This document shows, piece after piece, positions 32,347 to 42,080 of a DNA stretch of 64,000 bases (its first letter is position 1; each line of letters begins with the position of its first letter). The stretch comes from Nocardia sp. CC227C (GTDB lineage: Bacteria > Actinomycetota > Actinomycetes > Mycobacteriales > Mycobacteriaceae). The translations under genes and the position numbers were made by a program. The stretch is taken from positions 186,001 through 250,000 of the forward strand of contig NZ_JASITE010000010.1 of NCBI RefSeq assembly GCF_030767025.1. Reading direction: 5' to 3'. The notes under the pieces are model-generated. The model ran no database searches. It was given only the letters and a program-made list of their open reading frames with translations, and was not told the DNA's origin.

Positions 32347-33687
32347 TCAGCCCTGGAACAGCACATGCGATATCGAATAAATCGCCAGGCCGGCCAGCGA
32401 TCCCACCACTGTTCCGTTGATGCGGATGAATTGCAGATCGCGACCCGCCTGCAATTCGATCTTGCGGCTGGCCTCCTCCGCATCCCAGCGGGCAACCGTG
32501 TCACTGACCAGCGTCGCGACCTCCTGACCGTAGTTGGACACCAGATAGCGGGTGCCCCGCTCGACCCAGCCGTCGACCCGCTCGCTCATACCCGGCTCGT
32601 CCACCAGGCGCTGACCCAACTGCTGCACATTGTCGGCCACCTTGCGCCGCAGCGTGGAGTTCGGATCCTCGGCCGATTCCAGGATCATCCGTTTGGCCGC
32701 CCGCCAGGTGGCATGCGCCATACCGGTGATCTCCTCCCGGCCCATCAGTTCCGACTTCACCCGTTCGGCCTTCTTGATCATCGCGTCGTCGAATTGCAGA
32801 TCGTGCGCGAATTCGGAGAGGAACCGGTTCGCGGCCTGCCGCACCTCATGATCCGGCTGCGAACGCACCTTCCAGGTGAATTCCACCAATTCCCGATAGA
32901 TCCGCTCGGCCAGCAGCGTGTTGACGAACTTCGGCGCCCAGCCCGGGGCGTCGCGCTCGACGATGCGGTCGATGGTCTCCTGGCTGCCCAGCGCCCACTG
33001 GTGCGCCCGCTCCGCCAGCAGGTCCAGCAGTGGCTGCTGGCGGTTGTCGGCCAGCAGCTCGTCGAGCACCTTGCCGATCGGCGGCCCCCACAGCGGTTCG
33101 GCGATGCGTTTGACGATGGTGTGGTCGATGACCTGCTCGACGTCCTCGTCGCGCAGCACGCCGATGACCGCCCGCAGAATGGTGGCCGACTCCTCCGCCA
33201 CCCGTTCGGCATGCTCCGGATCCGCCATCCAGCGGCCCAGACGCAGCGAGATCTGGGCCGAATTAACCTTCTCCGCCACCACCTCCGGGGACAGGAAGTT
33301 GGTACGCACGAAATCGCCGAGGCTCTCGCCGAGCTGGTCCTTCTTCTTGCGGATGATGGCGGTGTGCGGGATCGGCAGCCCCAGCGGATGCCGGAACAGC
33401 GCCGTCACCGCGAACCAGTCGGCCAGCGCGCCGACCATGCCCGCCTCGGACGCGGCCCGCACGTAGCCGACCCACTCGCCGCCCGCGCCACGCGATTCGG
33501 TCCAGCGGCAGAAGAGATAGACGATCGTTGCCGCGGCCAGGAAGGCGGTGGCGACCAGTTTCATCCGCCGTAGGTCGCGCGCCTTGCCCTCGTCGTCCAT
33601 GAGGTCGGCGAAGGCCCCGGTCGGCGCGCTCTTCTTCGTCGGTTCGAGTACCCCGGTGCTGCCGGTGGGTTGCTCCATATGTTCCAT
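32347..33687 (-). CDS. DUF445 membrane protein
   Basis: A 446-residue protein with one span near residue 45-62 (LVATAFLAAATIVYLF), the conserved GMVGALADWFAVTALFRHPL motif, HTAIIRKKKDQLGESLGDFV and a second span at the end (NGTVVGSLAGLAIYSISHVL). DUF445 (YjiN-type) proteins are anchored at both ends with a long helical middle; their role is unknown. It is divergent from a TetR gene, the order remembered for Rv0472c-Rv0473, and precedes the XRE-hbhA operon. Start ATG 33687 or 33678. Confidence 0.85.
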   Translation of the reverse strand: MEHMEQPTGSTGVLEPTKKSAPTGAFADLMDDEGKARDLRRMKLVATAFLAAATIVYLFCRWTESRGAGGEWVGYVRAASEAGMVGALADWFAVTALFRHPLGLPIPHTAIIRKKKDQLGESLGDFVRTNFLSPEVVAEKVNSAQISLRLGRWMADPEHAERVAEESATILRAVIGVLRDEDVEQVIDHTIVKRIAEPLWGPPIGKVLDELLADNRQQPLLDLLAERAHQWALGSQETIDRIVERDAPGWAPKFVNTLLAERIYRELVEFTWKVRSQPDHEVRQAANRFLSEFAHDLQFDDAMIKKAERVKSELMGREEITGMAHATWRAAKRMILESAEDPNSTLRRKVADNVQQLGQRLVDEPGMSERVDGWVERGTRYLVSNYGQEVATLVSDTVARWDAEEASRKIELQAGRDLQFIRINGTVVGSLAGLAIYSISHVLFQG

Positions 33688-33824
33688 TCTGCGGTGTCCC
33701 GCCGACTGCGCCCGGCTACCGGGCCGCGCCCGAACCGCGATATCGGGCGCATGCGAGGCTTAAGCTGAAGGGGACCAGCACCGGAACGCGAGCGAGGGAG
33801 TCGACGCTGACCACGAAGGAGACC

Positions 33825-34529
33825 GTGAGCGCCGCCATGGACACCACAGCGCGCCCCGGCCGCGTGGACGGCCGCAAGCGACGCTGGCAACAGCACAAGA
33901 TAGACCGGCGCGAGGAACTCGTCGACGGGACGCTCGCCGCCATCCGCAAACGCGGCGGCGATGTGGGCATGGATGAGATCGCCGCCGAGATCGGCGTCTC
34001 CAAGACCGTCCTGTACCGGTACTTCTCGGATAAGCAGGATCTGACGCGGGCCACCATGGAGCGGTTCATCGAGACCACGCTCATGCCGCGCATCTACGAG
34101 GCCATCAGCGATGACCTCGACGAATATCAGTTGGTGCGCAATACACTCGCCGCCTACGTGCACACGGTGGACGCCGACACCGACGTCTACCGCTTCATCA
34201 TGGGCAACGGGGCCTCCACCGACACCTCCACGCTCGCGGACTTCGAGAAGCTGTTCGCGCAGGTGGTGGCGGCGGTCATCACCGACAAGGCGATCGACCG
34301 GGATGTGGATACGCGCGGGGCGATGCTGTGGGCGTACGTCCTCGTCGGCGGTGTGCAGCTGGCGACGGACTGGTGGGTCACCAACCGCACCATGTCGAGC
34401 GAGGAGATGCTCGACTACCTCACCATGATGGCGTGGAGCGCGATCGAGGGCATGATTCGCGCGGGCGGTTCGCGGGAATGGTTCAACGCCCAGGAACATG
34501 TGCTCCCGGATCCGGAAAACCTGGCCTGA
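33825..34529 (+). CDS. TetR-family transcriptional regulator
   Basis: A 234-residue protein: REELVDGTLAAIRKRGGDVG, MDEIAAEIGVSKTVLYRYFS, DKQDLTRATMERFIETTLMP for the helix-turn-helix, then a helical effector domain (TDWWVTNRTMSSEEMLDYLT). GTG 33825 follows AAGGAG at three bases; ATG 33837 is a fallback. Divergent from the DUF445 gene across about 140 bases, which it probably controls along with itself. Similar in place to Rv0472c. Ligand unknown. Confidence 0.85.
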   Translation: MSAAMDTTARPGRVDGRKRRWQQHKIDRREELVDGTLAAIRKRGGDVGMDEIAAEIGVSKTVLYRYFSDKQDLTRATMERFIETTLMPRIYEAISDDLDEYQLVRNTLAAYVHTVDADTDVYRFIMGNGASTDTSTLADFEKLFAQVVAAVITDKAIDRDVDTRGAMLWAYVLVGGVQLATDWWVTNRTMSSEEMLDYLTMMAWSAIEGMIRAGGSREWFNAQEHVLPDPENLA

Positions 34530-34741
34530 CGGGGCCATCCGTTCCCTGCCGACCAAGCTTTCCACGCAGCGGAAATCCGCACGACAACAATCCGCGGCGA
34601 GGTAGTCCGTCCGGCAGCCACGCGGTGCTAGGCCGGATCGGCGGCCTTTGGTTAGTCTGATCAACGGCGGGCACGAGAGTGCGCCGAACAGCCGCCGAGT
34701 CGGCACCAACGGGGGCGCCGACACCTTCTGGAGGGTCACCT

Positions 34742-36187
34742 ATGGCGAAAGAGCTGCCCACATCCAGGCTTGCGCGGGGGACGAAGCTCGGTATGGCGGT
34801 CGCCGGTAATGCCTTGCGCGCACAGAAGACCCGGCGCTCCATGCGGGGGCGTTCGGAGGCCGTCCGCGCCCGGATGGCCGAGGAGTCCATGATCCGGGCC
34901 ACCGAACAGATGGTGATGGTGCTCGGCACCATGAAGGGCGTCGCCATGAAGCTCGGGCAGATGCTCTCGGTGCTCGACCTGGATCTGGTGCCGCCCGAAC
35001 ACCGTGACCGCTTCCAGCGCCGCCTCGCCGTGCTGCGCGACAGCGCGCCCACCGTGAACTTCGACGTCATGCGCGCGGTCATCGAGGAGGACTACGGCAA
35101 ACCCCTCGACCAGGTCTTCGCCGAGTTCGGTCCCGAGCCGGTCGCCGCCGCCTCCATCGGCCAGGTGTACCGCGCCACCCTGCACGACGGCCGCGCCGTG
35201 GCGGTGAAGGTCCAGTACCCGGGCATCGACGCGGCCGTGCGCGCGGATCTGAAGAACCTGGCCATGTTTCGCCGCGTCCTGCAGTCGGCCATGCCCTGGG
35301 TGACGCCCGCCGTCCTGGACGAGCTGCGGCTGAATCTGGAGAGCGAACTCGACTACGTCGCCGAGGCCGACACCCAGCGGGAGATCGCGCGCCTGTTCGC
35401 CGGGCACCCGTTCATCGTGGTGCCCGACACCATGCCGGAGCTGTCCACCACCCGGGTGCTGGTGAGCGAGTACTTCCCGGGGCGCGGCTTCGACGAGATC
35501 CGGCAGCTGCCCGATGCCGAGCGCGATCGCATCGGCGAGATCATCTACCGCTTCTACGTGGGATCGCTGTTCACCTTCAACGAGTTCTGCGGCGATCCGC
35601 ATCCGGGCAATCTGCTGCTCGGCGACGACGGCCGGGTCGCCTTCCTCGATTTCGGCCTGTTCAACCGGATGGATCCCGAGCACGTCCGATTCGAGATCAC
35701 CTGCATTCGCGCCGCGGCCGAGGAGCGCGCGGAGGATCTGCGTGACCTCATGGTGCAGCGTGGCGTCATCGAGTCACCCGAGGAGATCACGCCCGAGGAG
35801 TGCCTGGAATACGTGCTGGCGGCCTGTGAGTGGGCGCTCATCGACCAGGAGTTGACCATCACGCCCGAGCTGGCTTCCGGGGCGTTCGTGCTCGCGGTGG
35901 ATCCGCGGGCCAGTGAGTTCGCGGGGATGAAGCAGCAGAATCTGCCGCCGGAGCACCTGTTCTCGCGCCGCGCGGATTTCCTCACCTTCGGCATGCTCGG
36001 GCAGTTGGAGGCCACCAACAACTGGCACCGCATCGCCCGCGAATGGCTTTACGGCGACGCACCGGTCACCGAGCTGGGCAAGGCGCATCACGCCTGGCTG
36101 GCCACCCGGCCCGCGCCGGAGCCGAAACCGAAGGCCGCGCCCGCCAAGAAGAAGACCACCCGCAAACGCACCACCACCAAGGCGTGA
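34742..36187 (+). CDS. ABC1/UbiB-family atypical kinase
   Basis: A 481-residue protein of the ABC1/UbiB/ADCK family. The family motif KxGQ is present (VAMKLGQMLSVLD), with AAASIGQVYRATL, AVKVQYPGIDAAV (ATP Lys), DPHPGNLLLG and FLDFGLFNRM (metal-binding). These ATPases support isoprenoid-lipid biology, e.g. quinone synthesis. The C-terminus carries a Lys/Pro/Thr-rich tail (KPKAAPAKKKTTRKRTTTKA) not part of the fold, reminiscent of nearby HbhA. ATG 34742 has GGAGGG upstream. Followed after 22 bases by the enoyl-reductase-like gene, probably in one operon. Confidence 0.85.
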   Translation: MAKELPTSRLARGTKLGMAVAGNALRAQKTRRSMRGRSEAVRARMAEESMIRATEQMVMVLGTMKGVAMKLGQMLSVLDLDLVPPEHRDRFQRRLAVLRDSAPTVNFDVMRAVIEEDYGKPLDQVFAEFGPEPVAAASIGQVYRATLHDGRAVAVKVQYPGIDAAVRADLKNLAMFRRVLQSAMPWVTPAVLDELRLNLESELDYVAEADTQREIARLFAGHPFIVVPDTMPELSTTRVLVSEYFPGRGFDEIRQLPDAERDRIGEIIYRFYVGSLFTFNEFCGDPHPGNLLLGDDGRVAFLDFGLFNRMDPEHVRFEITCIRAAAEERAEDLRDLMVQRGVIESPEEITPEECLEYVLAACEWALIDQELTITPELASGAFVLAVDPRASEFAGMKQQNLPPEHLFSRRADFLTFGMLGQLEATNNWHRIAREWLYGDAPVTELGKAHHAWLATRPAPEPKPKAAPAKKKTTRKRTTTKA

Positions 36188-36209
36188 ACCGCCGCATGAG
36201 GAGAAGCCA

Positions 36210-37451
36210 ATGGCCGACCGGGAATTCGACCTCGTACTGTTCGGAGCGACCGGCTTCGTCGGGAAACTGACCGCGGAATACCTCGCCGAGGCCGCGCCCG
36301 CGGGCGCGCGCATCGCGCTGGCGGGCCGTTCGGAATCGAAGCTGGCCGCGGTGCGTGCCGAACTCGGTGCGGCCGCCGCGGACTGGCCGCTGGTGGTCGC
36401 GGATTCGTCGGACCAGGCGTCGCTGGACGCACTGGCCGCGCGCACCAAGGTCGTGGTGACCACGGTCGGCCCGTACCTGCGCTACGGTCTGCCGCTGGTC
36501 CGGGCGTGTGCCGAGAACGGCACGCACTACGCCGACCTCACCGGTGAGCCGCTGTTCATCCGCGAATGCATCGACCGGTTCGGCGACAAGGCCGCCGAGA
36601 CCGGTGCGAAGATCGTGAATTCCTGTGGCTACGACTCGATTCCGTCGGATCTGAGCGTTTACCAGCTGTACCGGCGCAGCGTCGCGGACAATACCGGCGA
36701 GCTGACCGACACCACGCTGGTGGCCTCGTTCAAGGGCGGCGTGAGCGGCGGCACCGTGGATTCGGGGCGGGCCATGATGGAGGCCATCGCGGCCGATCCG
36801 GCCAAGGCGTCGATCATGTCGCACCCGTATTCGCTCAGCCCGGACAAGTCCCTGGACCCCGCGGTGGGCCGCCAGACCGATCAGGCGCTGGCCCGGGCGT
36901 CGAGCATCGACCCCAGCCTGGACGGCTGGGTGGCGACCTTCGTGATGGCCGCGCACAACACCAAGGTGGTGCGCCGCAGCAATGGCCTGCTCGGCTGGCC
37001 TTACGGCAAGAACTTCCGCTACCGCGAGGTCATGAGCGTCGGATCGTCCACCGCCGCACCGCTGGTGGCCGCCGGGCTGGCGGGCGGCATCGTGGCGACC
37101 ATGGCCGCGGGCGCGGTGCTGTCGCGCGTCGCGATGGGGCGCAGGCTGCTCGACCGCATGGTGCCCAAGCCCGGCACCGGCCCGAGCGAAAGCGCCCGCC
37201 GCCGTGGCTGGTTCACCATGCGCACCTTCGCGCACACCACGTCCGGGGCGAAATACGTGTGCACCTTTGCCGGTCAGGGCGATCCGGGCTATCAGGCCAC
37301 CTCGGTCATGCTCGGACAGTCGGGGCTGGCGCTGGCCTTCGACACGCTGCCGGAGATCGCCGGAATCCTCACTCCCGCTTCGGCTATGGGTGATGCGCTC
37401 ACCGAGCGGCTGCGCGCCGCCGGAATGACCATCGAGGTCGAGACCGCCTGA
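36210..37451 (+). CDS. Trans-acting enoyl reductase/saccharopine dehydrogenase-like protein
   Basis: A 413-residue NAD(P)-binding protein: FDLVLFGATGFVGKLTAEYL (Rossmann glycines), IALAGRSESKL, VVVTTVGPYLRYGLPLVRAC, THYADLTGEPLFIRECIDRF and NSCGYDSIPSDLSVY are hallmarks of the Rv2953/trans-ER group in mycobacteria. In Rv2953 this enzyme reduces polyketide chains of phthiocerol and phenolglycolipids; other members are unassigned. A hydrophobic stretch near 287-310 (AAPLVAAGLAGGIVATMAAG) may lie on the membrane. Follows the UbiB-like gene closely, with AGGAG upstream of ATG 36210. Confidence 0.85.
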   Translation: MADREFDLVLFGATGFVGKLTAEYLAEAAPAGARIALAGRSESKLAAVRAELGAAAADWPLVVADSSDQASLDALAARTKVVVTTVGPYLRYGLPLVRACAENGTHYADLTGEPLFIRECIDRFGDKAAETGAKIVNSCGYDSIPSDLSVYQLYRRSVADNTGELTDTTLVASFKGGVSGGTVDSGRAMMEAIAADPAKASIMSHPYSLSPDKSLDPAVGRQTDQALARASSIDPSLDGWVATFVMAAHNTKVVRRSNGLLGWPYGKNFRYREVMSVGSSTAAPLVAAGLAGGIVATMAAGAVLSRVAMGRRLLDRMVPKPGTGPSESARRRGWFTMRTFAHTTSGAKYVCTFAGQGDPGYQATSVMLGQSGLALAFDTLPEIAGILTPASAMGDALTERLRAAGMTIEVETA

Positions 37452-37723
37452 TCCGACAGCGCCTCCGCGTACGGGGGCGCTGCTCGCGGGGCGGCCGCGC
37501 TCCCGCATGCCATGCACTATCCAAAATGGATATCCAGGACCGGAATCCATAATGGGACAGGTCATATTCGAGCAACTCCCGGATCCACACACCGATTCGG
37601 GAGCCCCGGTAGGGTCCTCAGCGGGACGCCAGGGGTGCTCGGAGAAAGGGGAACGCCCTACATGTCCGCATCGGACGTCGGGAATCGCTCGTCATATCCC
37701 GGCTACCAGGGGGAACTCCTGCC

Positions 37724-38419
37724 GTGAACGCCAAGTGGCTGTTGACCCCCGAGGAGTTCAGCCTGATCTGGACGCGGGAAACCCGACAGGACCGCCGCCC
37801 CTACCCGCTGCACACCATCGCGACGCCCGAAACCCCGGATACCCCGGAGCGTTTGCGGCACCGGTTCCTGCGCCGCACCGATCCGGAGCTCACGGCCGCC
37901 CTCATGCTGTGCGCCCGCTCCGACGCCACCACCGTCACCCTGTTCGGCGAGCGGACCGCGGGCCCGGCCGTCCGCGCCTTCGCCGCGGTGGCACAGCAGC
38001 GCGCCGGCGTGCTGATCGGACTGCCGGACGCGGTGAGCGTCATGGTGTGCCCGGCCGAGCGCCTGGGCCGGGAGCTGGTGGAGGCCGTCGGCTCGGCACC
38101 GGCCGGTCGCCTCGCCCAGTTGCGGGAGCCCCAGGACGCGGTGCTGCGCGATGCGGGCGGCAATCGCTGTGCCGAACGCGAAACCCGCGGTGACGCAGCC
38201 CTTTTCCGTCGCAAACTGAACGAGCCGGTGGACGGGCGCGGCTTCATCACCGTCTCGGTGGATCCGGCCAACCCGCTGTCCCCGCCCACCCGGCACCGCA
38301 CCTGGCTGGACTTCTCCGATGACGGCCGCTATCTGCTCACCACCGACGCCGATCTGACGCTGACCCCGGTGAGCGATGCGGATTTCGCCGCCGCGCTCAT
38401 GCACATGGCTCGGCTGTGA
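37724..38419 (+). CDS. EspG-family ESX-associated chaperone-like protein
   Basis: A 231-residue cytoplasmic protein. WLLTPEEFSLIWTRETRQDR, RRPYPLHTIATP, TDPELTAALMLCARSDATTV and the late RHRTWLDFSDDGRYLLTTDA pattern fit EspG, the chaperone that binds PE/PPE pairs for type VII secretion. No PE, PPE, Esx or Ecc gene is in the window, so it is an orphan copy. Start is GTG 37724; the 272 bases before it hold no gene. Assignment is by pattern only. Confidence 0.65.
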   Translation: MNAKWLLTPEEFSLIWTRETRQDRRPYPLHTIATPETPDTPERLRHRFLRRTDPELTAALMLCARSDATTVTLFGERTAGPAVRAFAAVAQQRAGVLIGLPDAVSVMVCPAERLGRELVEAVGSAPAGRLAQLREPQDAVLRDAGGNRCAERETRGDAALFRRKLNEPVDGRGFITVSVDPANPLSPPTRHRTWLDFSDDGRYLLTTDADLTLTPVSDADFAAALMHMARL

Positions 38420-38508
38420 ATCCTCCGGTTCCGGCGACTTGTGGGTGAACAGTTGGCAACGGGTGGATTTCGGCGAGTCCGCCACGCGGGTCCGCCCCAC
38501 CGTGCTAC

Positions 38509-39369
38509 ATGTCAGAGATGGCGAAATCGACTTCCTGGTCTGTTCCGGTGACCAAGGCCCTGCGGGCGAACGGCACGAAGGTCAAGAAATTCGACACCTC
38601 GGCCACCCCGGGCTTCAAGGGTGACAAGAAGGCCGGAGAGAAACTGCTCGCCGAGCGGGCCGTGGTGCTCTCCGATCTCCAGGAACGCCTCTACGCCAAC
38701 GGCCGCACCGGCGACCAGCGCAGCGTCCTGCTGGTCCTGCAGGGCATGGACACCGCGGGCAAGGGCGGCATCGTCCGGCACGTCATCGGCTCGGTCGATC
38801 CGCAGGGCGTGGACCACGCCGCCTTCGGCGTGCCGACCGAGATCGAGCGCAAACACCACTACCTGTGGCGCATTCGCAAGGAGCTGCCCCGCCCCGGCCA
38901 GATCGGTGTCTTCGACCGATCGCACTACGAGGACGTGCTCGTGGTGCGCGTCCACGAACTGGTCCCGCCGGAGGTGTGGGAGAAGCGCTATGACGAAATC
39001 AACAAGTTCGAGCGCAAGGTGGTCGACAGCGGCACCACGATCGTGAAGGTCGCCATGTTCGTCTCGCTCGAGGAACAGCGCAAGCGCCTCATGCAGCGCC
39101 TCGAACGCGCCGACAAGTATTGGAAGTTCAACCCGGCCGATATCGACGAACGCGCCTACTGGCCCGCCTATCAGGAGGCGTACCAGGCCATTCTGGACCG
39201 GACGAACACCGAGTACGCGCCCTGGCATCTGCTGCCCGCCGATCACAAGTGGTATTCGCGCCTGGCCGTCACCGAATTGCTCATCGACGCCCTCCAGGGC
39301 CTGAAGCTGGAATGGCCGCCCGCGAATTTCGATATCGAGGAGCAGAAGCGCCGCCTGCTGAAGTCCTGA
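38509..39369 (+). CDS. Polyphosphate kinase 2
   Basis: A 286-residue PPK2-family enzyme that transfers phosphate between polyphosphate and nucleotides. Walker A in LQGMDTAGKGGIVRHVIGSV, lid and substrate residues in GVPTEIERKHHYLWRIRKEL, Walker B in IGVFDRSHYEDVLVVRVHEL, then KFNPADIDERAYWPAYQEAY and DHKWYSRLAVTELLIDAL. Length and motifs are complete. Start is ATG 38509 or 38518. Transcribed alone, 90 bases after the EspG-like gene. Confidence 0.9.
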   Translation: MSEMAKSTSWSVPVTKALRANGTKVKKFDTSATPGFKGDKKAGEKLLAERAVVLSDLQERLYANGRTGDQRSVLLVLQGMDTAGKGGIVRHVIGSVDPQGVDHAAFGVPTEIERKHHYLWRIRKELPRPGQIGVFDRSHYEDVLVVRVHELVPPEVWEKRYDEINKFERKVVDSGTTIVKVAMFVSLEEQRKRLMQRLERADKYWKFNPADIDERAYWPAYQEAYQAILDRTNTEYAPWHLLPADHKWYSRLAVTELLIDALQGLKLEWPPANFDIEEQKRRLLKS

Positions 39370-39512
39370 CGCACCGGCGTACCAGGAATCTCTCAGGTTC
39401 ACCCGCCATGATGGCGCTCGATGTGTGTCTGGTCGCGGCCGTCAGCGGTCACGCAAATCTCGCGGTCCCAGCCGTACGATGCAGGCGCATGGGTCCGAGG
39501 AGATAGAAAGGC

Positions 39513-40301
39513 GTGGTGAACGCACAGGTGAGCAAGCAGGATCTTCGGAAGAACCCGCTCGCGGCGGCGCAGCGGTCCGACCGCAATCGCAAGATCGCCA
39601 TCCAGGTGGTGGTGGCCGCCGTGCTGGTGGGCCTGGTCGCGGCGATCATCATCGGCATCGCCATGGGCCGGGAGGACAAGGACGAATCCACGGCCTTCAA
39701 CCCGACGCTCGGCTTCGACTCCAGCCAGGGCGCGGTGCCGCCGAACCTCACCCCGGGTGGCGCCGTCCGGGTCGGCGATGCCGACGCCACGGTGAAGATC
39801 CAGGTGGTCGCGGACCCGCAGTGCCCGGCCTGCGCCATGTTCGAGCAGGCCAATGGCGAGGTGCTGGAGCAGGCGGTGACCGACGGCACCGCCACGGTGG
39901 AGTACAACATCATCTCGTTCCTGGACCGCGCCTCCAGCAACCAGTACTCCTCGCGCGCCGCCAATGCGGCGTACGTGGTGGGCACCGCCGATCCGGCGAA
40001 GTTCCAGCAGTTCCTGGCGAAGCTGTTCGCCGCGCAGACGCCCGAAGGTGGCGGCCCCGGCCTCACCGATGATCAGCTGATCGAGATCGCGGCCGCGGCC
40101 GGGTACACCGATCCCGCGGTGGCGCAGGACATTCGGGACAACAAGTACGCCGCCTTCGTCAAGGCGGAAACGCAGGCCGTCTTCGACGCGGGCGTCAAGT
40201 CCACGCCGTCGGTGTACGTCAACGGCGAGCAGGTGGAGACCCAGCAGGAGCTGATGAGCAAGGATGGGCTGCGACCGGTGATCGAGGCCGCGGCGAAGTG
40301 A
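39513..40301 (+). CDS. Membrane-anchored DsbA-like thiol oxidoreductase
   Basis: A 262-residue protein: short cytoplasmic start, one membrane span (VVVAAVLVGLVAAIIIGIAM, about 30-50), then an external thioredoxin-fold domain with active site DPQCPACAMFEQA and cis-Pro loop KSTPSVYVNGEQV. It should oxidise cysteines of exported proteins. Its last four bases overlap the VKOR gene (GTGA), which re-oxidises DsbA-type proteins, so the two form a working oxidative-folding pair. GTG 39513 or the next GTG codon is the start. Confidence 0.9.
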   Translation: MVNAQVSKQDLRKNPLAAAQRSDRNRKIAIQVVVAAVLVGLVAAIIIGIAMGREDKDESTAFNPTLGFDSSQGAVPPNLTPGGAVRVGDADATVKIQVVADPQCPACAMFEQANGEVLEQAVTDGTATVEYNIISFLDRASSNQYSSRAANAAYVVGTADPAKFQQFLAKLFAAQTPEGGGPGLTDDQLIEIAAAAGYTDPAVAQDIRDNKYAAFVKAETQAVFDAGVKSTPSVYVNGEQVETQQELMSKDGLRPVIEAAAK

Positions 40302-40867
40302 TCATCACGGCTACGCCCAAGGCCGCCTGGGCGCTGTTGATCGGCGGCCTGGCGGGCTGGATCGCGTCGATCGTGCTGACGGTGGACAAGTTCAAGCTGC
40401 TCACCGAGCCCGGGTTCAAGCCGCTGTGCAGTATCGACCAGGTGGTGGCCTGCACCACCGTCATCGAGTCGGATCAGGCCTCCGCCTTCGGATTTCCCAA
40501 TCCGCTCATCGGCATCGTCGGCTTCTCCGTTGTGGTGACGCTGGCGGTGCTCGGCATCGCCGGAATCGGCTTCCCGCGCTGGTTCTGGGGTGGGCTGTGG
40601 TTCGGTCTGGTGCTGGGCATGGTCTTCATCGGCTGGCTGATCTTCCAGGCGGCGTACCGGATTCACGCCATGTGCCCGTGGTGCATGGTGGTGTGGGCGG
40701 CCACGCCGGTGCTGCTGGCCGTCACCACGGGGCAGCTGTTCGAGCGGTCGCGGGGAATCCTGCAGATCGTGGTGGAGTGGCGGTGGACCGTGGTCGCCGT
40801 CTATTACGCCGTGGTGGTGCTGATCCTGTTCCTCCAGTTCCAGGACTACTGGCTGGATCTGGTCTAG
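40298..40867 (+). CDS. Vitamin K epoxide reductase family protein
   Basis: A 189-residue membrane protein with about five spans. Two cysteines in LCSIDQVVACTTV, conserved FGFPNPLIGIVGFSVVV, and the redox CxxC in HAMCPWCMVVWAATP. Bacterial VKOR passes electrons from DsbA to menaquinone. It is translationally coupled to the DsbA-like gene upstream. All expected cysteines are present. Its stop overlaps the convergent protease gene by four bases. Confidence 0.92.
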   Translation: MIITATPKAAWALLIGGLAGWIASIVLTVDKFKLLTEPGFKPLCSIDQVVACTTVIESDQASAFGFPNPLIGIVGFSVVVTLAVLGIAGIGFPRWFWGGLWFGLVLGMVFIGWLIFQAAYRIHAMCPWCMVVWAATPVLLAVTTGQLFERSRGILQIVVEWRWTVVAVYYAVVVLILFLQFQDYWLDLV

Positions 40868-41952
40868 TTCGGCGGCCCGGCGCTCAGCGTCACGGACACC
40901 GTGCGCTGTCCGCCGGGCCCCGTCAGGTCCAGGCGCACAACGTCGTTCGGCTTCCGGACGTTGAGCGCGGCGCGCAGCGCCTTGGCCGTGGCGACGGGCC
41001 GACCGTCCACCGCGACGATGACCTCCCCCTCGTTCAGGCCCGCGGCGTGGGCGGGGAGGCCGTGGATGGCGAGGTCGATGCGCGCGCCCCCGTCACGGTC
41101 GTCGGTGGTGAGAATGCCGAGGGTGGCGGTCGGCCCGACCTGCACGGTGTCCGTCGGTGTGCCGGAACGGATCTGCCGCACCACGGCCATGGCGTCGTCG
41201 ATCGGCACGGCGTAGCCGCTCGGGTCCCGGCCGAGCAGCTGCCGCACCTCCCCCGACGCGGCGGCGACCACGCCGACCACCGCCCCGTACCGGTCGACCA
41301 GCGCGCCGCCGGACTGCCCCGCACTGACCGCGCCCGCGATCTCGATCATGCCGGTCAGGTTCTTGCGGGACAGATCGGCCGCATCCCGGGCCACGATGGT
41401 GCTGTCCAGGCCGGTGATGGTGCCGCCGACCGCGGTCGGTGAACCGGTGCCGCCCGCATTGCCGATGGCGAGCACCTCGTCACCGATCCGCAGCGCAATC
41501 GAACTACCGAGGCGCGCGACCGGCAGCGCCTCCGCGCCGGACAGTTCCAGCAGTGCGATATCCGCGCTCGAGTCGTAGCCGAGCACGGTGGCCGGATACA
41601 CCGCGCCGGTGCCGATATCGGTGACCCGCACGCTCTCCGCGCCCTTGATGACGTGATGGCTGGTGAGCACCTGACCGTCCGCGGTGAGCACGATGCCCGA
41701 TCCGGCGGCCCCGAGTCCGAACGGCCGCACACTCGCGTTCACATTGACCAGTGCGGGCTCGACGACCTGTGAGACGACGGTGGCGTCCAGCGGCGGCAGC
41801 GGCGGGCCGAGCAGACTGTGCTCGACGGCGTCTTCACGGAGGGGCCAGCGGGGCAGCTCACCCTGGTAGCCGAGCAGCGCGCCGACGGCCAGCACGGCGG
41901 CGACCACCAGCGCGAGGAACCGTCCGGCCCCGGTTCGTTCCCGTTCGTGCAT
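40864..41952 (-). CDS. S1C (HtrA/DegP-like) serine protease with PDZ domain
   Basis: A 362-residue membrane-anchored protease. One N-terminal span (FLALVVAAVLAVGALLGYQG), trypsin-like domain with His in VLTSHHVIKGAES, Asp in YDSSADIALLELSG and Ser in VSAGQSGGALVDRYG (Gln where many members have Asn), and a C-terminal PDZ domain (LGLNEGEVIVAVDGRPVATA-like region, about 270-355). Acts in the cell envelope in protein quality control. Start ATG 41952; an upstream in-frame extension is possible but adds little. Convergent with VKOR. Confidence 0.85.
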   Translation of the reverse strand: MHERERTGAGRFLALVVAAVLAVGALLGYQGELPRWPLREDAVEHSLLGPPLPPLDATVVSQVVEPALVNVNASVRPFGLGAAGSGIVLTADGQVLTSHHVIKGAESVRVTDIGTGAVYPATVLGYDSSADIALLELSGAEALPVARLGSSIALRIGDEVLAIGNAGGTGSPTAVGGTITGLDSTIVARDAADLSRKNLTGMIEIAGAVSAGQSGGALVDRYGAVVGVVAAASGEVRQLLGRDPSGYAVPIDDAMAVVRQIRSGTPTDTVQVGPTATLGILTTDDRDGGARIDLAIHGLPAHAAGLNEGEVIVAVDGRPVATAKALRAALNVRKPNDVVRLDLTGPGGQRTVSVTLSAGPPN

Positions 41953-42080
41953 TGCCACCCGCCTCCCGTGTGCCCGTGGGCCCGGCGTTTGTACTTCCAG
42001 TAGTACCAGCACAACGCACCGAGGTGACATAACAGACGAACAGTTGGCTCATCGTGGCATGCGGGAGTAGGCATGTACCT

